64,000 nt of DNA from Pagrus major. Its lineage: Eukaryota > Chordata > Actinopteri > Spariformes > Sparidae. The notes under the pieces are model-generated. The model saw nothing but the letters and a program-made list of their open reading frames with translations. It had not been told where the DNA came from and searched no databases. Of the stretch, positions 1 through 13,092 are shown in pieces (the first letter of the stretch is position 1; the number at the start of each line of letters is the position of its first letter). A program made the translations under genes and the position numbers. The stretch spans positions 4,477,163-4,541,162 of the forward strand of contig NC_133221.1 in the NCBI RefSeq assembly GCF_040436345.1. Direction: 5' to 3'.

Positions 1-235
1 CCTCCCCAGACAGCCTAACAACCATTCATACCTGGGCTCACCTAGCAACAGACATGAAGGCCGGTTTGACCAACGACCCACACGTGTCCTTAACGACTCT
101 GTAAGGACACTCCCACACAGGGTTTAAAAGCCTGCAGCTCCTCCAGTTAGTTAGAAGTGAAGAAGCCTCTTGGATGAGAGGTGAAACGTCTTCAAGAAGT
201 CCAGTTGTCTACGATACAGCACTTGACCTGGCACA
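1..235. repeat. Teleost retroelement-like fragment at window edge
   Basis: AAGCCTCTTGGATGAGAGGT and GAAACGTCTTCAAGAAGTCC form a string I recognise as recurring in many fish genomes, probably a retroelement 3' part. It is cut by the window edge, so its class is uncertain. Confidence 0.4.
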
Positions 236-3200
236 GTATTTATCACCTTGACAGCATCTATAGGCATTCTAGGCACATGCCTGGGGCATTATTGCCAATA
301 GTGGGGTCAAGACAGAGGAGATGGATGGTCGAGTCAAACAAGCTCAGTCGCTGCTCCAGTCCGGGGTGAAACCAAAAGTAAACGGTGAGTAATCTTAACT
401 TACAAACGTTGTAAAGTAACGTGACGAGCATAAAATACATGTGATACAGGTACGTTCTTTAACTGAAGCCACAATGTCTTCCTAACCCTTACCAAGATGT
501 TTTAGTGCCTAAACACAACCAAAGAGTGAGTGTGTGAGAATTGTTTCCCCAAGAGCGACAAATATTTAGTTTATTCACTTATTTATTCTCACGCTGAGAC
601 ATGAGAGCAGATAGAAGTGGTGTCAGTTTGACAGGACTGTCACTCAGCCTTCGTTTTCCTCAGAGAAAATATCACAGTGAAAGTGAAGTCTACAGGGAAC
701 CAATCTAAACGTTGATGCCGTCATTATTAAAGCCAATCCACATTATTTTCATAACAAAAACTTCTCTATTGCCAGTTTAAATAAAGCAACAACTAGCAAC
801 AGGTTAGCTTGACCTGGATAAGGGGACACAGTGAACAACTATTCCCCAAAATGACAAACTATCTCTTTAACCATTTAAAACTAAAAGCAGAACATTGTTT
901 TTTTGACAATCTGCGTCACAAATACTCACGTGAGTCACTTTAACCAGATACTCCAGCCACTCTAACTCTAAATGCACAGTGCAACTAAACTTTAAGTGTC
1001 CCTGTTACAGTTTGTTTAATTGTGGAAGGGCAGATGACTAAGCGCGTGACTTTATACCGCCAGAAAATGAGGGAATAGTTTAGTCATGAACAGACACAGT
1101 CATCATGCGCTCATCTCTCTACGGTGATTAGCAGAACGACTGGGAATGAAGGACACATTTAATTTGATTGGAGGTCGGAGCGATCACGAATAAAATCCAC
1201 ATGTGTTGTGTTCCTCAAAGTGATCTTATTGTCCTGCATCAGCTGCCACTGTTGGGAGAACTAATCCCTGATACAGACGATGATTATTGTTAATATCAAA
1301 TGCTCCTTACGACCGGTGGCACACGTGAAAGTCATCCAGCCGATGTAAACATTTTGATCTCTTTTATAATCTCATAAATCTCTGAAGGGATAAGTGGAAT
1401 AAGATATAAATACTGGGCAGGAATAATAAACAGGAGACCTTCACCTGTTCTCCCCTGTTCTCAAAAAAAGTGCTCTCCTTTCAGCTAAAATAAAAAAAAT
1501 CCCCTCCTGTAATCGTTTCCTCAGCTCGGCTCTGGGACCAAACTATCTGTCTCTTCAGCACCACACCAGCACCTGAAGCCTGCTGGCATATTCGCCGCAT
1601 TAAGGATGACCACATTAAGGGCTGTCGTCGCCGCTCAATGTCAAACATCCATTTTGTCAGAAGGCTTAATATTTGATGGCATGTTTTGCATCACTTCCCA
1701 ATTCACTTAATGAAAAGTGAAGAAAAGTAAAATGCTCCATGTCCTGAAACATACATCACACATGAGTGAACGCTCTTAAAAAACAGGAGTTGGGGGAAGA
1801 ACACCAGTGTGAGTTATTTTTAAGTCAATAACTGCGTTTACATGGGACCTAATAACCCACTAATAATGCATTCACGATAAAAATGCATCATGTAACCACC
1901 TCAATCACAAGAGATCAGACCAAAAGTGGTGGAGTAAACCTTTGATAATGAGTTCAATTAGACAATATTAGCACCTAATAACCATGTAAACCCTTAATCT
2001 GACCGTTTCTCTCTGGTTGGGATGAAAATATTCTTTTGGTGCATGTTCGCCTCACGTCGGGGAAACATTAAGCGACGTTACAAAAAACAAAACTCTTCTG
2101 TAGCTGATGCAACTGTTTGTTGGAAATCTTAAAACATTTAGGGATCGTTTAACACCTCGACGGTCATAAAAATTAAAATTGGGTTATGCTTTATATTAAG
2201 TTCCTTGTAATTAGTGTTTTTTAATTGGTAAAATACACCTTGTAACGGCTTAATAAGATGCTTTTTAACATTAAGACTGTATAAGCGTTAAAGATGGCAT
2301 CAAAAAACTAAATAAAGCGACCAACGAAGCTTAATAAATGTTTAACAACGACATTATAAGTTAGTTAAACTCAATAAATGTATTTGCAGTGCTATAAACA
2401 ATTAGAGTTGCGTTGAAATGTTTCATAATGTAAAAATAAATGTGTTTATTATGCTATTATTACATTGAATTAGTCTTACTACCCTGATGAGCATTTTATA
2501 AGGACTTTTAAGGGCCTGATCACCTATTAACTAAGGCTCATTACAGTCTTAATATAAAGCGATCTGGATTATAAATCACTGTTTATGCTGAGGTAAAAAA
2601 ATCCCTTTGAATATGTCGGATCATTAATTAATAATCAGTGTTCATCATCTGAGCACAGCCGGCAGAGTGACATAGGTCAGTCAGTTAAGAGGACTTGAGA
2701 CGTAATACGTGTTTGCTTTTTTCCCAACATTCAGTTTCCATTTTGGCCCTCGGAAGGAAAAAGTTTGTGCGCTCCTGGTCGAAAGGCTCAAAACTTGAAA
2801 CAACAACAAATACTGTTCCCAAAACACGATGTGGGTCCATCGTTAAAGTTGTATTAACAGGCAGAGCGAATGAGTGAATGAATAAATGTAATTTTCTCAA
2901 TAAAAATAAATAAAAACATATTTAAAAATCTCCTTCTTCTTCTTCTTCTTCTGTTATGTTTCTGTCAGATTAGGCGCTTCACGGCGGGTGGAGCCGCTCT
3001 GCGCCTGTCAAACACGTTATATTCTGATGAAATGCTTTGGGGCATGTATGCGCACATCTTATCGGATCAATGTATTAAGCGTTGATGTAAACACTTAAAT
3101 AGAAATCTCTGATCAGAATGATTTCAATTAGGTTTGCAGGAAATATTCTCAGTGTAACCGCAGCTATTAAGGACACAGCTTGATGTGAGGCCCGGTCGGC

Positions 3201-3300
3201 GAAGGGGGCATGTTAGCACTCTGCAACAACGGCAGTGAGCGGTGGAGCTTCAAGGGCAGGCAGGTGGAGGAGGAGTGAGGAGCTGCTGAAGCCTGACGAC

Positions 3301-3301
<1 letters not shown>

Positions 3302-3363
<62 letters not shown>
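3302..3363. repeat. (CA)n microsatellite
   Basis: About 30 uninterrupted CA units. Confidence 0.95.
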
Positions 3364-3365
<2 letters not shown>

Positions 3366-3514
3366 ATCCAACTTCATAACAATTTACATCTCCCAGCGAA
3401 CCCCAAACACATCCGGAGGACATGAAACAAACATTGGCTGACAGGAGAGTTCACTTCAGTGCAGTTAAATTCAAATTATGTGATTTCAAAAAAGAAATTA
3501 ACACCACTGTGTGT

Positions 3515-3612
3515 CTCTCATAAAGCTGGAGCCAGGAGACAGTTAGCTTAGCTTAGCATAAAGACTGAAAGCAAAGGGGAAACAGCTTGGTAACCAGCAC
3601 CTCTAAAGCTCA
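3515..3612. repeat. Dispersed repeat (TTAGCTTAGCTTAGCATAAAGACTG)
   Basis: GGAGCCAGGAGACAGTTAGC followed by TTAGCTTAGCATAAAGACTG and ACCAGCACCTCTAAAGCTCA are typical of a common teleost short repeat. Confidence 0.5.
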
Positions 3613-6600
3613 CATGGACCCAGCCAAGGAATAGTCCAACACATGACACCGTATGAAATCACATATTGTTGTTTTTGCATTAACTTTTTCTACAAATCAA
3701 TCAAACAAGGTTCAACTTTAATGATCTCGATCAAAACCGCCTTCAAATTCACTCCACTGATCGGGAGATAGCATCAATGCCATGAATCCCAGATCGGCCT
3801 CCTTGTGATTGATAATCAGAGGCTGACATGTAAAGTTTTTTCCACTCTGCTGCTTGTAATTACAGTTTAGGCTGTCGCTCCACACCTGAATCACCTGCGC
3901 TAAGCTAGCATGTCCTGAACCGTCTCTGAATGATGACAAACCAACTGGATGCATTCATATAGATCAACTGTGAAAGCAGCTTCTCACAACCCATATTTAT
4001 GTTTCTCGTTCGGTGTTCGACCTCAAGTGGCCGTTGTAGTTATTGCAGCAGCAAAGGAGGCAGTCAGGTGAAGCAGTACGAGCCACAAGGTCCACCCATT
4101 GCTGGTACGCTGCACTGGTCATGTTGTTTTGCAGAGGGTGATGTGTCTTTTTTTCGAGAGTCACCGGCAATCGACCTGTTCAGTCGTTAAGGTATGAGGA
4201 TGCGTTGATTGGATGTCAAACTTCCATTAAATTCCCAGTAAGACAGCAGATAAATTGACCTCAAAGAGTGTTACTGTCATATATTTTATATCATGATATT
4301 GTCCCGCCTAAATATATCGATAGACGATATTATTATCTTGCAGTGAAGACGACATTTAGTCTCATTCATTCTCTTGGCTCGCCATTTTCTCCTGCTTTAA
4401 ACCCAAAATATAGACAAAACTGGTGAGCTGCCGTTCTTCTGTCAGCCAGGTCTTATTCCCACCTTGTCAAATATCAACACACGTTTTCATAACAAAATAA
4501 AAGCCCAAAGACGCCGAAACAACTGTTCTAGATTCAATAGTGTGGACAATATCAAATACGACGGCAAATACCGCGAGATCTGATAATTTCTCGTTAAAAA
4601 CAACATAGTTGTTGTAGTATTTCTTCTACACGTTGTTGCCTCATGATTCAGGGATGTTGACACAATGTCAAACATCTTTGACTGATGGATGATGATGTTG
4701 AGGAAAAAGGAAAATAAATGTTATTGTAGTGAACACTTGGTGGCTGTGTCTGTGGCATATTTAAAAAAAACAGGAATTTTTAATAAAGTTAATTTCTGAC
4801 TTCAAAAAAAGGTGGAAATCAAGTTTAATTCAAAAACAAAATCTATTTTCTTGGTGCAGATTTCTGAACTAATTAACATCAGTGCTCATCAAAATATTTC
4901 ATTTCCAAATGGTGACTCAGAAATATGAATCAGAATATGTTTTATAGTAACTACTCAGAGAAATTCCTGTTTTAAATCACTACAGGTTTTATGCGTCAGA
5001 GGACGTCACTGACACAAATATTGCTTCCAATTTTTTTTTGTCCTTCTGCACGCTGTCATTCCCCCATCTGGCCCGTTTGACCTTCCCACTTATAATAAAA
5101 GACTTCGAGTGTCCCACCGCATAAAAGATTGGATTTGGCAGATGAGCCACATGCCACTCATAAACTTTAAAATAACTTGCCTGCTGACATTATAAAGATA
5201 ACACAGAGAAGGTCAGAAGTATATGAGAAACTAAATAAAAAAACATATGAAAGCAAACATTTCTGAAATGTCAAGCTGTCCTGGAGACGAGTGTGTGTGT
5301 GTGTTTGTGTGTGTGAGGAAACATTTTCAGGCTTCTTCTACGTGAATGTTAATGTCATGATTGACCGGGACAAAATAAAAACAAAGACCTTTAAAAGCTC
5401 TGATTATGATTTAAAAACCTCGAACAGCAGCTGTTTAAGGCAGAAAAATGTGCTGACCGATGATTCTGTCTTAATTTACGTCTCATCTAAATCTAAAATT
5501 AAAAGGAGCAATTTCATCATCTGCTCCATTAACTACAGAACATATTTTAAAATCACACAGCACAGATGTTTCCTGCACATCCGTCCAATTATCACTATTA
5601 AGTAATAGAATTAATTTATATATAAAAAACTAATTTTATTTGCAAAGTATCTCCAAACTCTGAGGGAGGTTTGTTTCATGTTCAGAGTTATTGATCATCC
5701 TGCTCGAGATCACATGATTACAGCCTGCACGATGTTTTTCATGTACGGAAGACTAATAATGTCTTTACTTATAATTGTTTTTTAGGGGAGCGTCTCCAAA
5801 ACAACCTTCAGGAGATAAGTAAAAACATTAAATTGAACAGCTGAATGATTATCACAGAAAGTGATACTAATAATGAGTTGATAAGATTTTATGTTTTTAA
5901 GTTTTCTGCAGTAATAATACTGATTCTCCCTGAGGGGGGAAATTAAAACCTATGAAATTCACCTATCTGAGTCAAATCTAATGGAATCCAACTCCAATTA
6001 ACTAAATGAGGATGGAATTAAAACATTTTCTTTGTAATTTTTTTGTGTGTCTAATGCGTCTTTTTCCATTTGGAAGCTCTCCCATTTTCAAAAATCCGCC
6101 CCTGTACCTGAAGGCAACACAGAAAGAGACATGAAAGGTCACATCTGGACGAGCAGGATGTACTCACATAAAAAAACATGTCGACGGTAAACCTTCTGCC
6201 AGATTTAAAGGATAAGGCTGGAGTTTTTATATATTTTTTGTTATTGTCAACAACGAAAAGACCAAAACCAACAATGTGGTTCCTGCTGAAAACGTAAATC
6301 TTTAAAGATGACTCATGAATATGTTCAGCAAACAGGACTGAGACAGGAGTAAACAGTGTGTTTGTTAGGAACTATTTTCAGTCATGGATTAATACACATT
6401 TGGAGCAGCTGTGTGGCTCTTACATGTTCCTCCCGAGAGAAGTGACAGCATGAGTCATTTTGGCAGATCCCCAACAAGACAGCACAAGAGATGTTTAAGC
6501 TGAAGTGACGCGGCCCCCTAGTGGCTGTAGTAGTTATGACGAGAGCAAAAGGAGGAAGTCAGGCGACGTTTTTATAAAAGCATCCAACTTTTTCATTATT

Positions 6601-8145
6601 GTTGAGCTGAAACGAGTATCCGGTACTTTTTACAAACACGAGTATCGTCCGAGTAAAGTGTCAGTGTCTGTATTTGCGATGAAGAAACATCCTCATTAGG
6701 TAGCTGATCGACACTCAACTGTGAGGCCGTTCTGTAAATCATTTTCTAATAAATAATAAACATAGAAACCGTATCGATTCTGTCTTACATGAACAACTGT
6801 AGTCACATCAGGTTTATACATTTGCACCTTGTTTCCACGTAGCTCTGTGTGCTTATGCGAGTCAACCCAAAGTCCATTCATTCCTAGAAACATTGAACAT
6901 CTTTTACTTTAAAGTGCTGGATCAGCGCAGGTTCGCATTAACAAATTAGCAAAGTGATTGATGAATCAACGCGCAAATAAAAACAGACAAAATTAGCTTC
7001 TCTCTCATGTGAGCAGCGTTTTTTCTGTCCAGTCAGACATGCGTAAATGGTAATGATCTACTCATTTATCCCTAATATTCCCCTTTCTTTAAGAGGGAAA
7101 AAAAAAAGCCACAGGGTTTTTTTTTGGACGCGAGTGCTTGCAGCGCTTCCCAGCATTGGACTCTTGACCAACACCCTCCTACAACGGCACAGACACTCCT
7201 GGCTGCACCTGATTGGACGGACGCCACTCATGGCCAGCTGCTCCGGGATTTCTAATCTGAACAACATGGAGGCTCGTTTGGAAACTTTCTCTTCTATTAC
7301 TACTTTACTTTTCCCTTATATTGTCTCTGAAGACATTCTGGGCGGGATATAAGCCATGACGTTGCTGACTCTGTCTTTATTTTAACTTGATAACTGTACG
7401 TTTCTATCACAGGTCATCGATGTCACAGATATATCAGTAGCAGCGTACATGTTGTCGATATTGGCTGATATGAAACCTTTTTTGTTTTGAGGAACACAGT
7501 GCGGAAAACTATTTATAATTATTACATTTCTAGTTGACTGTTTCAGTCACTGAAACTGTAAAATATTCTGCCAATGTGTGTTTAAAAACCACATTGGAGG
7601 AATCACTTTCAAAAAAATGAAAAAAATATGTGCATGGGGCCGATATATCGATATCAGATCGGTATGGGCCCGGTGAACTCAACTTTATAGAAATCAGGAG
7701 CAGTCAACACAACACTACATCTCTGGAAATGCAACACGACGCTACCAAAAAACATTGCACAATGAATGGGAAGCATGTAAAAGATGGATCCTATGGATAC
7801 ATACGATTAACGATAGCAAAGCATTTATTTTAAGCCAAACAAGATGTTTTTCACCCAACCAAACCTTAACCAAAGCACTGACACATCATAAAGCTGATTT
7901 ATGAATCAAAAGCGAGTCTGTTTTGAAGGCACAGACAGAAGAATGATATCCTGTTGATAGTAACAATAATAATTCATCATTTAATCTGTAGGACTTTTTA
8001 AACCGTTTCCTGATGACAGCCGAGCTCAGGTACTCGGATCAATTCAATGTTAGTTTTGGTCTTTTCGTGGGATTTGTTGACAAGAAGAAAAATATAGTCA
8101 ACCTTCAACAACAATAGGAACCTTTCTGACACGAAGGCTGCTCGC

Positions 8146-8146
<1 letters not shown>

Positions 8147-8183
<37 letters not shown>

Positions 8184-8185
8184 CT
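8147..8185. repeat. (CA)n microsatellite
   Basis: About 18 CA units with one G interruption. Confidence 0.9.
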
Positions 8186-9976
8186 GTGTTCCTGCCGGGT
8201 GATGTGGCGTGGGTTTGTCCCTCAAGGCCACTTCACAGAGCATGAAGGTGTTAATTTGGTGTGTCACTCCTATGACTAAGAAAATGGTGTTCCTCCTCAG
8301 CTGTAACCTTTAGACAAAAACCTCAGCGAGGAAGTGCCTCCTGAGCTCCAGACTGCGTGTCACTGTGGAAACACGCTGTTGGGCACTGCGAGTGAAAAGG
8401 GCAGGCAAGGGTGATCACCACCACCTCCTGCTCCTCCTCCACCGCCACCATCACCATCACCTCGCTTCACTCCAACATATCTCCGCGCAAAACCCAACAC
8501 GGCCGGGGCCCCTCCGGCCGGCTCTGGCACGACTTCTGTGAATCCAGACAGCGTTAAGTGGAATCGGTGGCCCGGCTACTGTACCGTGCCGACACACTGA
8601 CGCCTTTGACAGACAGTTAATAAGGATTCATACTCAATGCAGCCCACAGAGCAAGGTGATTATGTCTGTAGGTAATTGGCCCGCTGACAGCGACATGATC
8701 CCGGCCCCTGTTGTGACCTGCCTGAATAATGAAATAACAATAGAATGGCAAACGTGAGCTCCCCCCCCCGCCTCTCACCCTGCACCCAAGGAGGCACTTT
8801 ACCTTTCCAGAAAAACTGAGTGCCGTGGAGGCAGAAAAAATTCATATCAGAGCGAGGAGCTGATGTAGTAGTGTAGTCTCAGGGTCTTCCCTCGGTGCTT
8901 TGTTTGCTTTTTCTCTTTGTCTGTAGCTAAAAGAGGCAGCTCAGAGCCATGTTGCACGATGAGTCACCTTGCCGGAGAGCCCAGAGCTCAAAACATCAAC
9001 CTTTTATTAAAGGGGGATGTTTGAGTGGGCAAGACTGCAACCCGGGGTTGATCCCTGTCTGTAACATCAAGTGACTTCCAAAACAAGCCCGAACTGATTT
9101 ATACTCTCCGGTTTTACTATGTCTCTCAGCAGAAAACTCTAAGCCAGATGTCATAAATTAGCACATGGGCTGTAATAACACTATATGCCTATCTTAGGGA
9201 AGTGACTAAATGGTAATATCCATCTGTGCTCCTACAGGATTTACAGTGTTTCTAATTATCTCAGACTTCGGGACTACCTGCTGAGCCAGGCGGCACAGGT
9301 TTCTGCACATCTGGTGAGATCAACATTTGGCCACAGACCAAAGCAGAGGCACTACTTATTGTTTTGTTTGGGGAGAAAGAAAAGGAAAAAAAAAAAAATC
9401 AAGCGGAGTAGAGAGAGAACCAGAAATCAGGCTGACAAATGAACTTGTCATCTATCGTCACAGTCGACGCCGTCGTCTGGAGCAGGAACAGCGATCGTCA
9501 CCCAATCAATCGCCGATCATCCTGTCCGGTGACACACGCAGACGAGGGGACAGTTTGATTTACATTTACAAAATGATTGTGACTCATGAATATTCAGTCC
9601 CTCTCACTCTATTTGTCATCCTGCAGACCTAATTGGCTAACTTTCTTTGTTGCTATGCTGGCCGGATTTCAGATGTGTGGGAACTGCTTGCCTTTTTCAC
9701 CGCTGATTAGCTTAGCTGTGAAAACAGTGTTATTTAGACGTCCAGATCACAGAGCTAATCATCTTCTTTTTTTTTTTTTTTTCCCAGAACAAAAGGACAA
9801 TATTTGCCTCTGAATCGAGGGTGTGAGGACAGATTGTCTTCTGGTTTCTGTGAGGCAGATTTGTGATGGGGGGGCCTCATGAATAAAACTGATTTTTGAC
9901 TATTTTTACAACCAAGGCTTCATCCTAGATTGTTTTTTTTTCTTTCAAAGGAGGCAGCTGAGGAGAAGGTGGGTGG

Positions 9977-10012
9977 GAGAGAGAGAGAGAGAGGGAGAGA
10001 GAGAGAGAGAGA
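9977..10012. repeat. (GA)n microsatellite
   Basis: Interrupted GA tract in marchf9 intron 1, 330 bp from the exon donor. Confidence 0.9.
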
Positions 10013-10342
10013 TGTAGGACAGGATGGTTGTAGTAGCTCCACTGAATCACAGACCCTTTGTGATTTGCTGTATAACAAAAAAAAAAAACAAAAAAAAATC
10101 AAAATGGCAGATTACAACACAGAGCCTGGTGTGACTCTTTAAATCAACTTCCTATAATAAAAAAAACACAAAAACCTGCTGACCTGGAACAATTCATGCG
10201 TGGTGAAATGGCTCCACTACACATTTAAAGAGCAACAGAAATGTGAAGAAGAAAAAAAACAAAAAAAACATCCTGTCTGCCATCCCCAAAAACACCAGGA
10301 CGCATTATCAGGAGCCATTTCTAACTCATGCTGCACGTCTAC

Positions 10343-10690
10343 CTGCTCTGGGCCTTGGAAACAGATCCGGCACTGGGGGGTCCGCAGGCTGCTGGCGGTG
10401 CTGGCCAGAGACACGGCGTCCAGGCCCACTTGCAGCTTGGGCTCCTTGTCCTCAAACGCCAGGCTCCGGGGCCGCGGGTCGCTGCCGTAGTACTCCTCCT
10501 CGTCATCCCGGGAATGGCAGTCGACGAACGGCGGCCAACCGCAGCCGCCCATCCCCAGACCTCGCATGGTGGTGGTGGTGGTGTTGTTGGACCGTCTATC
10601 TGTGTCTGAGCCGGACTGTCTCGAATCGGATCGCATAAACACCAGGACTTTCAGTTCATTGAAAAACATGCGGATCCGATACTTGAACAT
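10343..10690 (-). CDS. marchf9: marchf9 first coding exon (RING-CH E3 ubiquitin ligase, partial)
   Basis: This is a 116-codon first exon running from the ATG at 10,690 to an intact donor: the last codons are CRICFQGPEQ, followed by GTAGAC at 10,342. The start (MFKYRIRMFFNELKVLV), the GCGWPPF and DEEEYYGSDPR islands, the DKEP run and RTPQCRICFQGPEQ match the MARCHF9/MARCHF4 family; the GCGW and EEYYGS parts favour MARCHF9. Known family role: membrane-bound RING-CH ligases of the Golgi and endosomes that ubiquitinate membrane proteins for lysosomal turnover. Only the first two zinc ligands (C107 and C110) are in this exon. The rest of the RING-CH domain and the two membrane segments belong to later exons, which I could not find to the left, so they probably lie beyond the window edge. 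A short ACC repeat encodes five or six threonines near residue 40. Orientation relative to tspan31 agrees with human synteny. Confidence 0.9.
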
Positions 10691-11040
10691 GTTTGGCTAC
10701 ATACAGAATCCGCCAGACTGGAAATAAATAAATGAAGTGTTTTTGTCTTTTTTTTTTTCTCTCCTCCTCCTCCTCCTTCTGTTATTATTATTATTATGAT
10801 TGTTTTTATTATTATTATTCTTCATACACGTTCATTTTTTTTTTGTATTATTCTCATGAACACCACGTCCAGTGAAATAAAGGCTCTCGCCCCACTGATG
10901 GCATGTGTGTCCAAGCCAATGCGGATGAAAGATTTTCGCCGACACACTCTCTTCAACATTCATTACTCAAACAACTACATGCATCTTCCACCGCACCCCG
11001 AAAAAAACATCGCAACTTGTACTGTTTTTCATTTCCACGG

Positions 11041-11094
11041 TCCATTTTTCTCCTCCTTCTCCTTCTTCTTCCTCCTCCTCCTCCTCCTCCTCGC
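11041..11094. repeat. (TCC/TTC)n tract
   Basis: Pure pyrimidine trinucleotide run upstream of the marchf9 start; it would be a GGA/GAA run in the transcript. Confidence 0.85.
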
Positions 11095-11713
11095 TTCTGC
11101 TTCTGCCGCCGCTGCTGCTGCTCTCAAAGACACCTTTTTTTTTCAGATGCACTGGGCTTGCAGCAAAAAATAGCCTACATGTTTTTTTTTTTCTCGCTAC
11201 CCAAAGCAGAAGACGAAAGCGAGAGAGTGGACGAGGGAGAGCAACGCGGAGCCGGGAAACAGGAGATGATGGGATGTAAAATACAACGACATGCCATCCA
11301 CACAGTCACATCTGGGACTCTGGTCGAGAATCATAATCCTTTAAAATAAAAAATAAAAAAAAAATAGAAAAAGGACGAAAAAAACGAAGATGAAATGAAA
11401 GTTGGATTCGGATGTGATTATAAAAAAAACGTCTATTATTGTTATTATTATTATCTTTTGTTCTTATTGTCACTGTAGCATCCCAGGCGTCAGATCATGG
11501 TCCATTTTCTCCTCCACCTTCCTCTATTTCATCTCCTCCTCTCGGTAAAGCCTCCGGTTGATCCACGAACAATCCCCGACAATCCACGTCGAGATCAAAA
11601 ACACAATCCTTTTTTTTTTCCATTTGCATTTTTCTTTTTTCTCACGAGCCTAGCACAAAAACACCCGACAGCCCCGTGTTTCCCATCGTCGCTCGATGTC
11701 CATCGTCAGCCAA

Positions 11714-11751
11714 TAATAATAATAATAAATAATAATAATAATAATAATAAA
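11714..11751. repeat. (AAT)n microsatellite
   Basis: About 12 AAT units. Confidence 0.9.
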
Positions 11752-12010
11752 AATACGCTGAAATGTCAAAGAGAGGCGGATGGATAAAGGCACCGTCTTC
11801 TAATCAGAGGAGGAGGGAGAGGACAAAAAAAACACACACACAAACGGTGGAGACGCATGGAGATGTCTTCAGCATCCGAGAGCAATTACACAGCAGTAAT
11901 GGCATTGATTATTGGATCGGATAGATGGTGGTGATGATACTGCTGGCGCTGATTTTCCTCCTCGAAATGGAGATTGAACCAACGCAGCAGCTACTTCCGG
12001 AATAGGGAGA

Positions 12011-12088
12011 AGAACGAAGAAGAAGAAGAACGAAGAAGAACGAAGAAGAAGAAGCAGCAGCAGCAGAAGAAGAAGAAGAAGAAGAAAC
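12011..12088. repeat. (GAA/GCA)n tract
   Basis: Mixed GAA and GCA units in the GC-richer part of the marchf9 upstream region. Confidence 0.85.
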
Positions 12089-12395
12089 AAAAGCTCCGAC
12101 TGTCATCCTGTAAACAAGCCGCTGTTGTTTTTCCTCTGCTCGTCTCTCTTCCGTCCGTCCGTCCATCGATGGGTGCTGGTTCCGTCTACTCCCCTGTGCT
12201 CCCGGCAGCCGGGCAGGGGGAAGGAGCTGCTTTATTATGGAGCAGCCGCCGCTGTCCACGGTGCTGATCTCCCGCTGCTGACGTGTCCGCTGCGGCCACA
12301 TGCAGGAGGAGCCCGCGAAGTATGAACCGGACCCCTCCGTGAGTGTGAGTGTGTGTGTGTGTGTAACCTAATAACAAGAAGAGCAAATGTGGGTC

Positions 12396-12455
12396 AGTGT
12401 TGGTTAAGTTGTTACTGCGTTATCTACTAAGAAAAGTAACGTGTTAAGTGTAAAG
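12396..12455. repeat. Fragment of GTAATGCGTTAC-type repeat
   Basis: The GTTGGTTAAGTTGTTACTGC and AAAGTAACGTGTTAAGTG strings resemble the ends of the larger element at 30,166-30,737. Confidence 0.45.
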
Positions 12456-12479
12456 TTACCAAAAAATTAAGGCGATCCC

Positions 12480-12905
12480 TCTTTGCCTCCGCCGCCATTT
12501 TGTAGCCTTCTTCGCGGCCCATGATCGGGAACACAGCAGCCTAATAATGTGAATGACAGCCGTGATATAACATTTACTGCTCTTTGTTTTGCAATCTGAC
12601 ACAAGGACGTTACATTAAAACCTGGACACAATCTTGGAGAGGGAGCCTGGTTCGTTCCCGCACTTTTTGTTCCCGTGTTTGTAGGCCCACGGAGCATGCG
12701 CACTCGAGACTTCCGCCGAGCAGCCCGCTAACTTCCGGGTTACGAGTCTTTTCGCTCCAAAAAAATGTATCCGACGTTTTAAAGCCCCTTTTTTCACAAT
12801 GTTAGCTCATGGGGAAAAGTATTTTTGGGCCGCAGGGCATCACGTGACGCTGTAGTAACACGGTTCGGCCACTACGAAAAACAGCTCAGTAATTTGGCGC
12901 GTGAA
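12480..12905. repeat. Dispersed repeat, copy 1 (segments B then A)
   Basis: Segment B (12,486-12,600, containing CGCCATTTTGTAGCC and CAGCCTAATAAT) is followed by segment A (12,750-12,903, containing TTTTTTCACAATGTTAGCT and CATCACGTGACG). Both recur on the far side of the hAT element in the order A then B. The segment is probably a fragment of a high-copy teleost repeat. Confidence 0.7.
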
Positions 12906-13092
12906 GCCGAAATGGCTCGATAAAAATACCTGGGTCCTCTGTGTCGTGGGGCCCGTTGAGCGCGCGTACCACCGACCGAGCCGGCTAACTTCCGGTTTAG
13001 CGCCCGGCTAACTTGAATGGGGATAAAATGATTTAATCTAGACTTTCAAAATGTTACTGGACCGATCGCTCCAGTTATGATAGTCAAACAAG

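Larger units (their letters stand above)
1..10342 (-). other. marchf9 intron 1 / left flank, no further exon recognised
   Basis: I read the minus strand here for the rest of the RING-CH domain (CRCDGS, WISERG, NPLQWQ) and found none, so the first intron is inferred to run past the left edge. The stretch holds AT-rich unique DNA, microsatellites and dispersed repeat fragments. Open frames are short and uninformative. Two stretches, about 8,380-8,760 and 8,880-9,330, are compositionally complex and free of repeats; they could be conserved non-coding elements, but conservation cannot be judged from one sequence. Confidence 0.5.
10691..12330 (-). promoter_or_regulatory. Putative marchf9 5' UTR and promoter region
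   Basis: This segment lies directly upstream of the marchf9 start codon. It has long T, TCC/TTC (11,041-11,094), AAT (11,714-11,751) and GAA/GCA (12,011-12,088) runs, then a GC- and CpG-richer block at about 12,120-12,330. The composition fits a CpG-type promoter with a long low-complexity 5' UTR. No TATA box or unique start site was identified. A 130-codon minus frame at 11,909-12,301 is made largely of serine and alanine runs from the trinucleotide repeats; I do not regard it as a gene. Confidence 0.35.

Noticed and set aside
11909..12301. 130-codon minus frame upstream of marchf9
   Set aside because: Serine and alanine runs come from GAA/GCA repeats; better explained as 5' UTR or promoter sequence.
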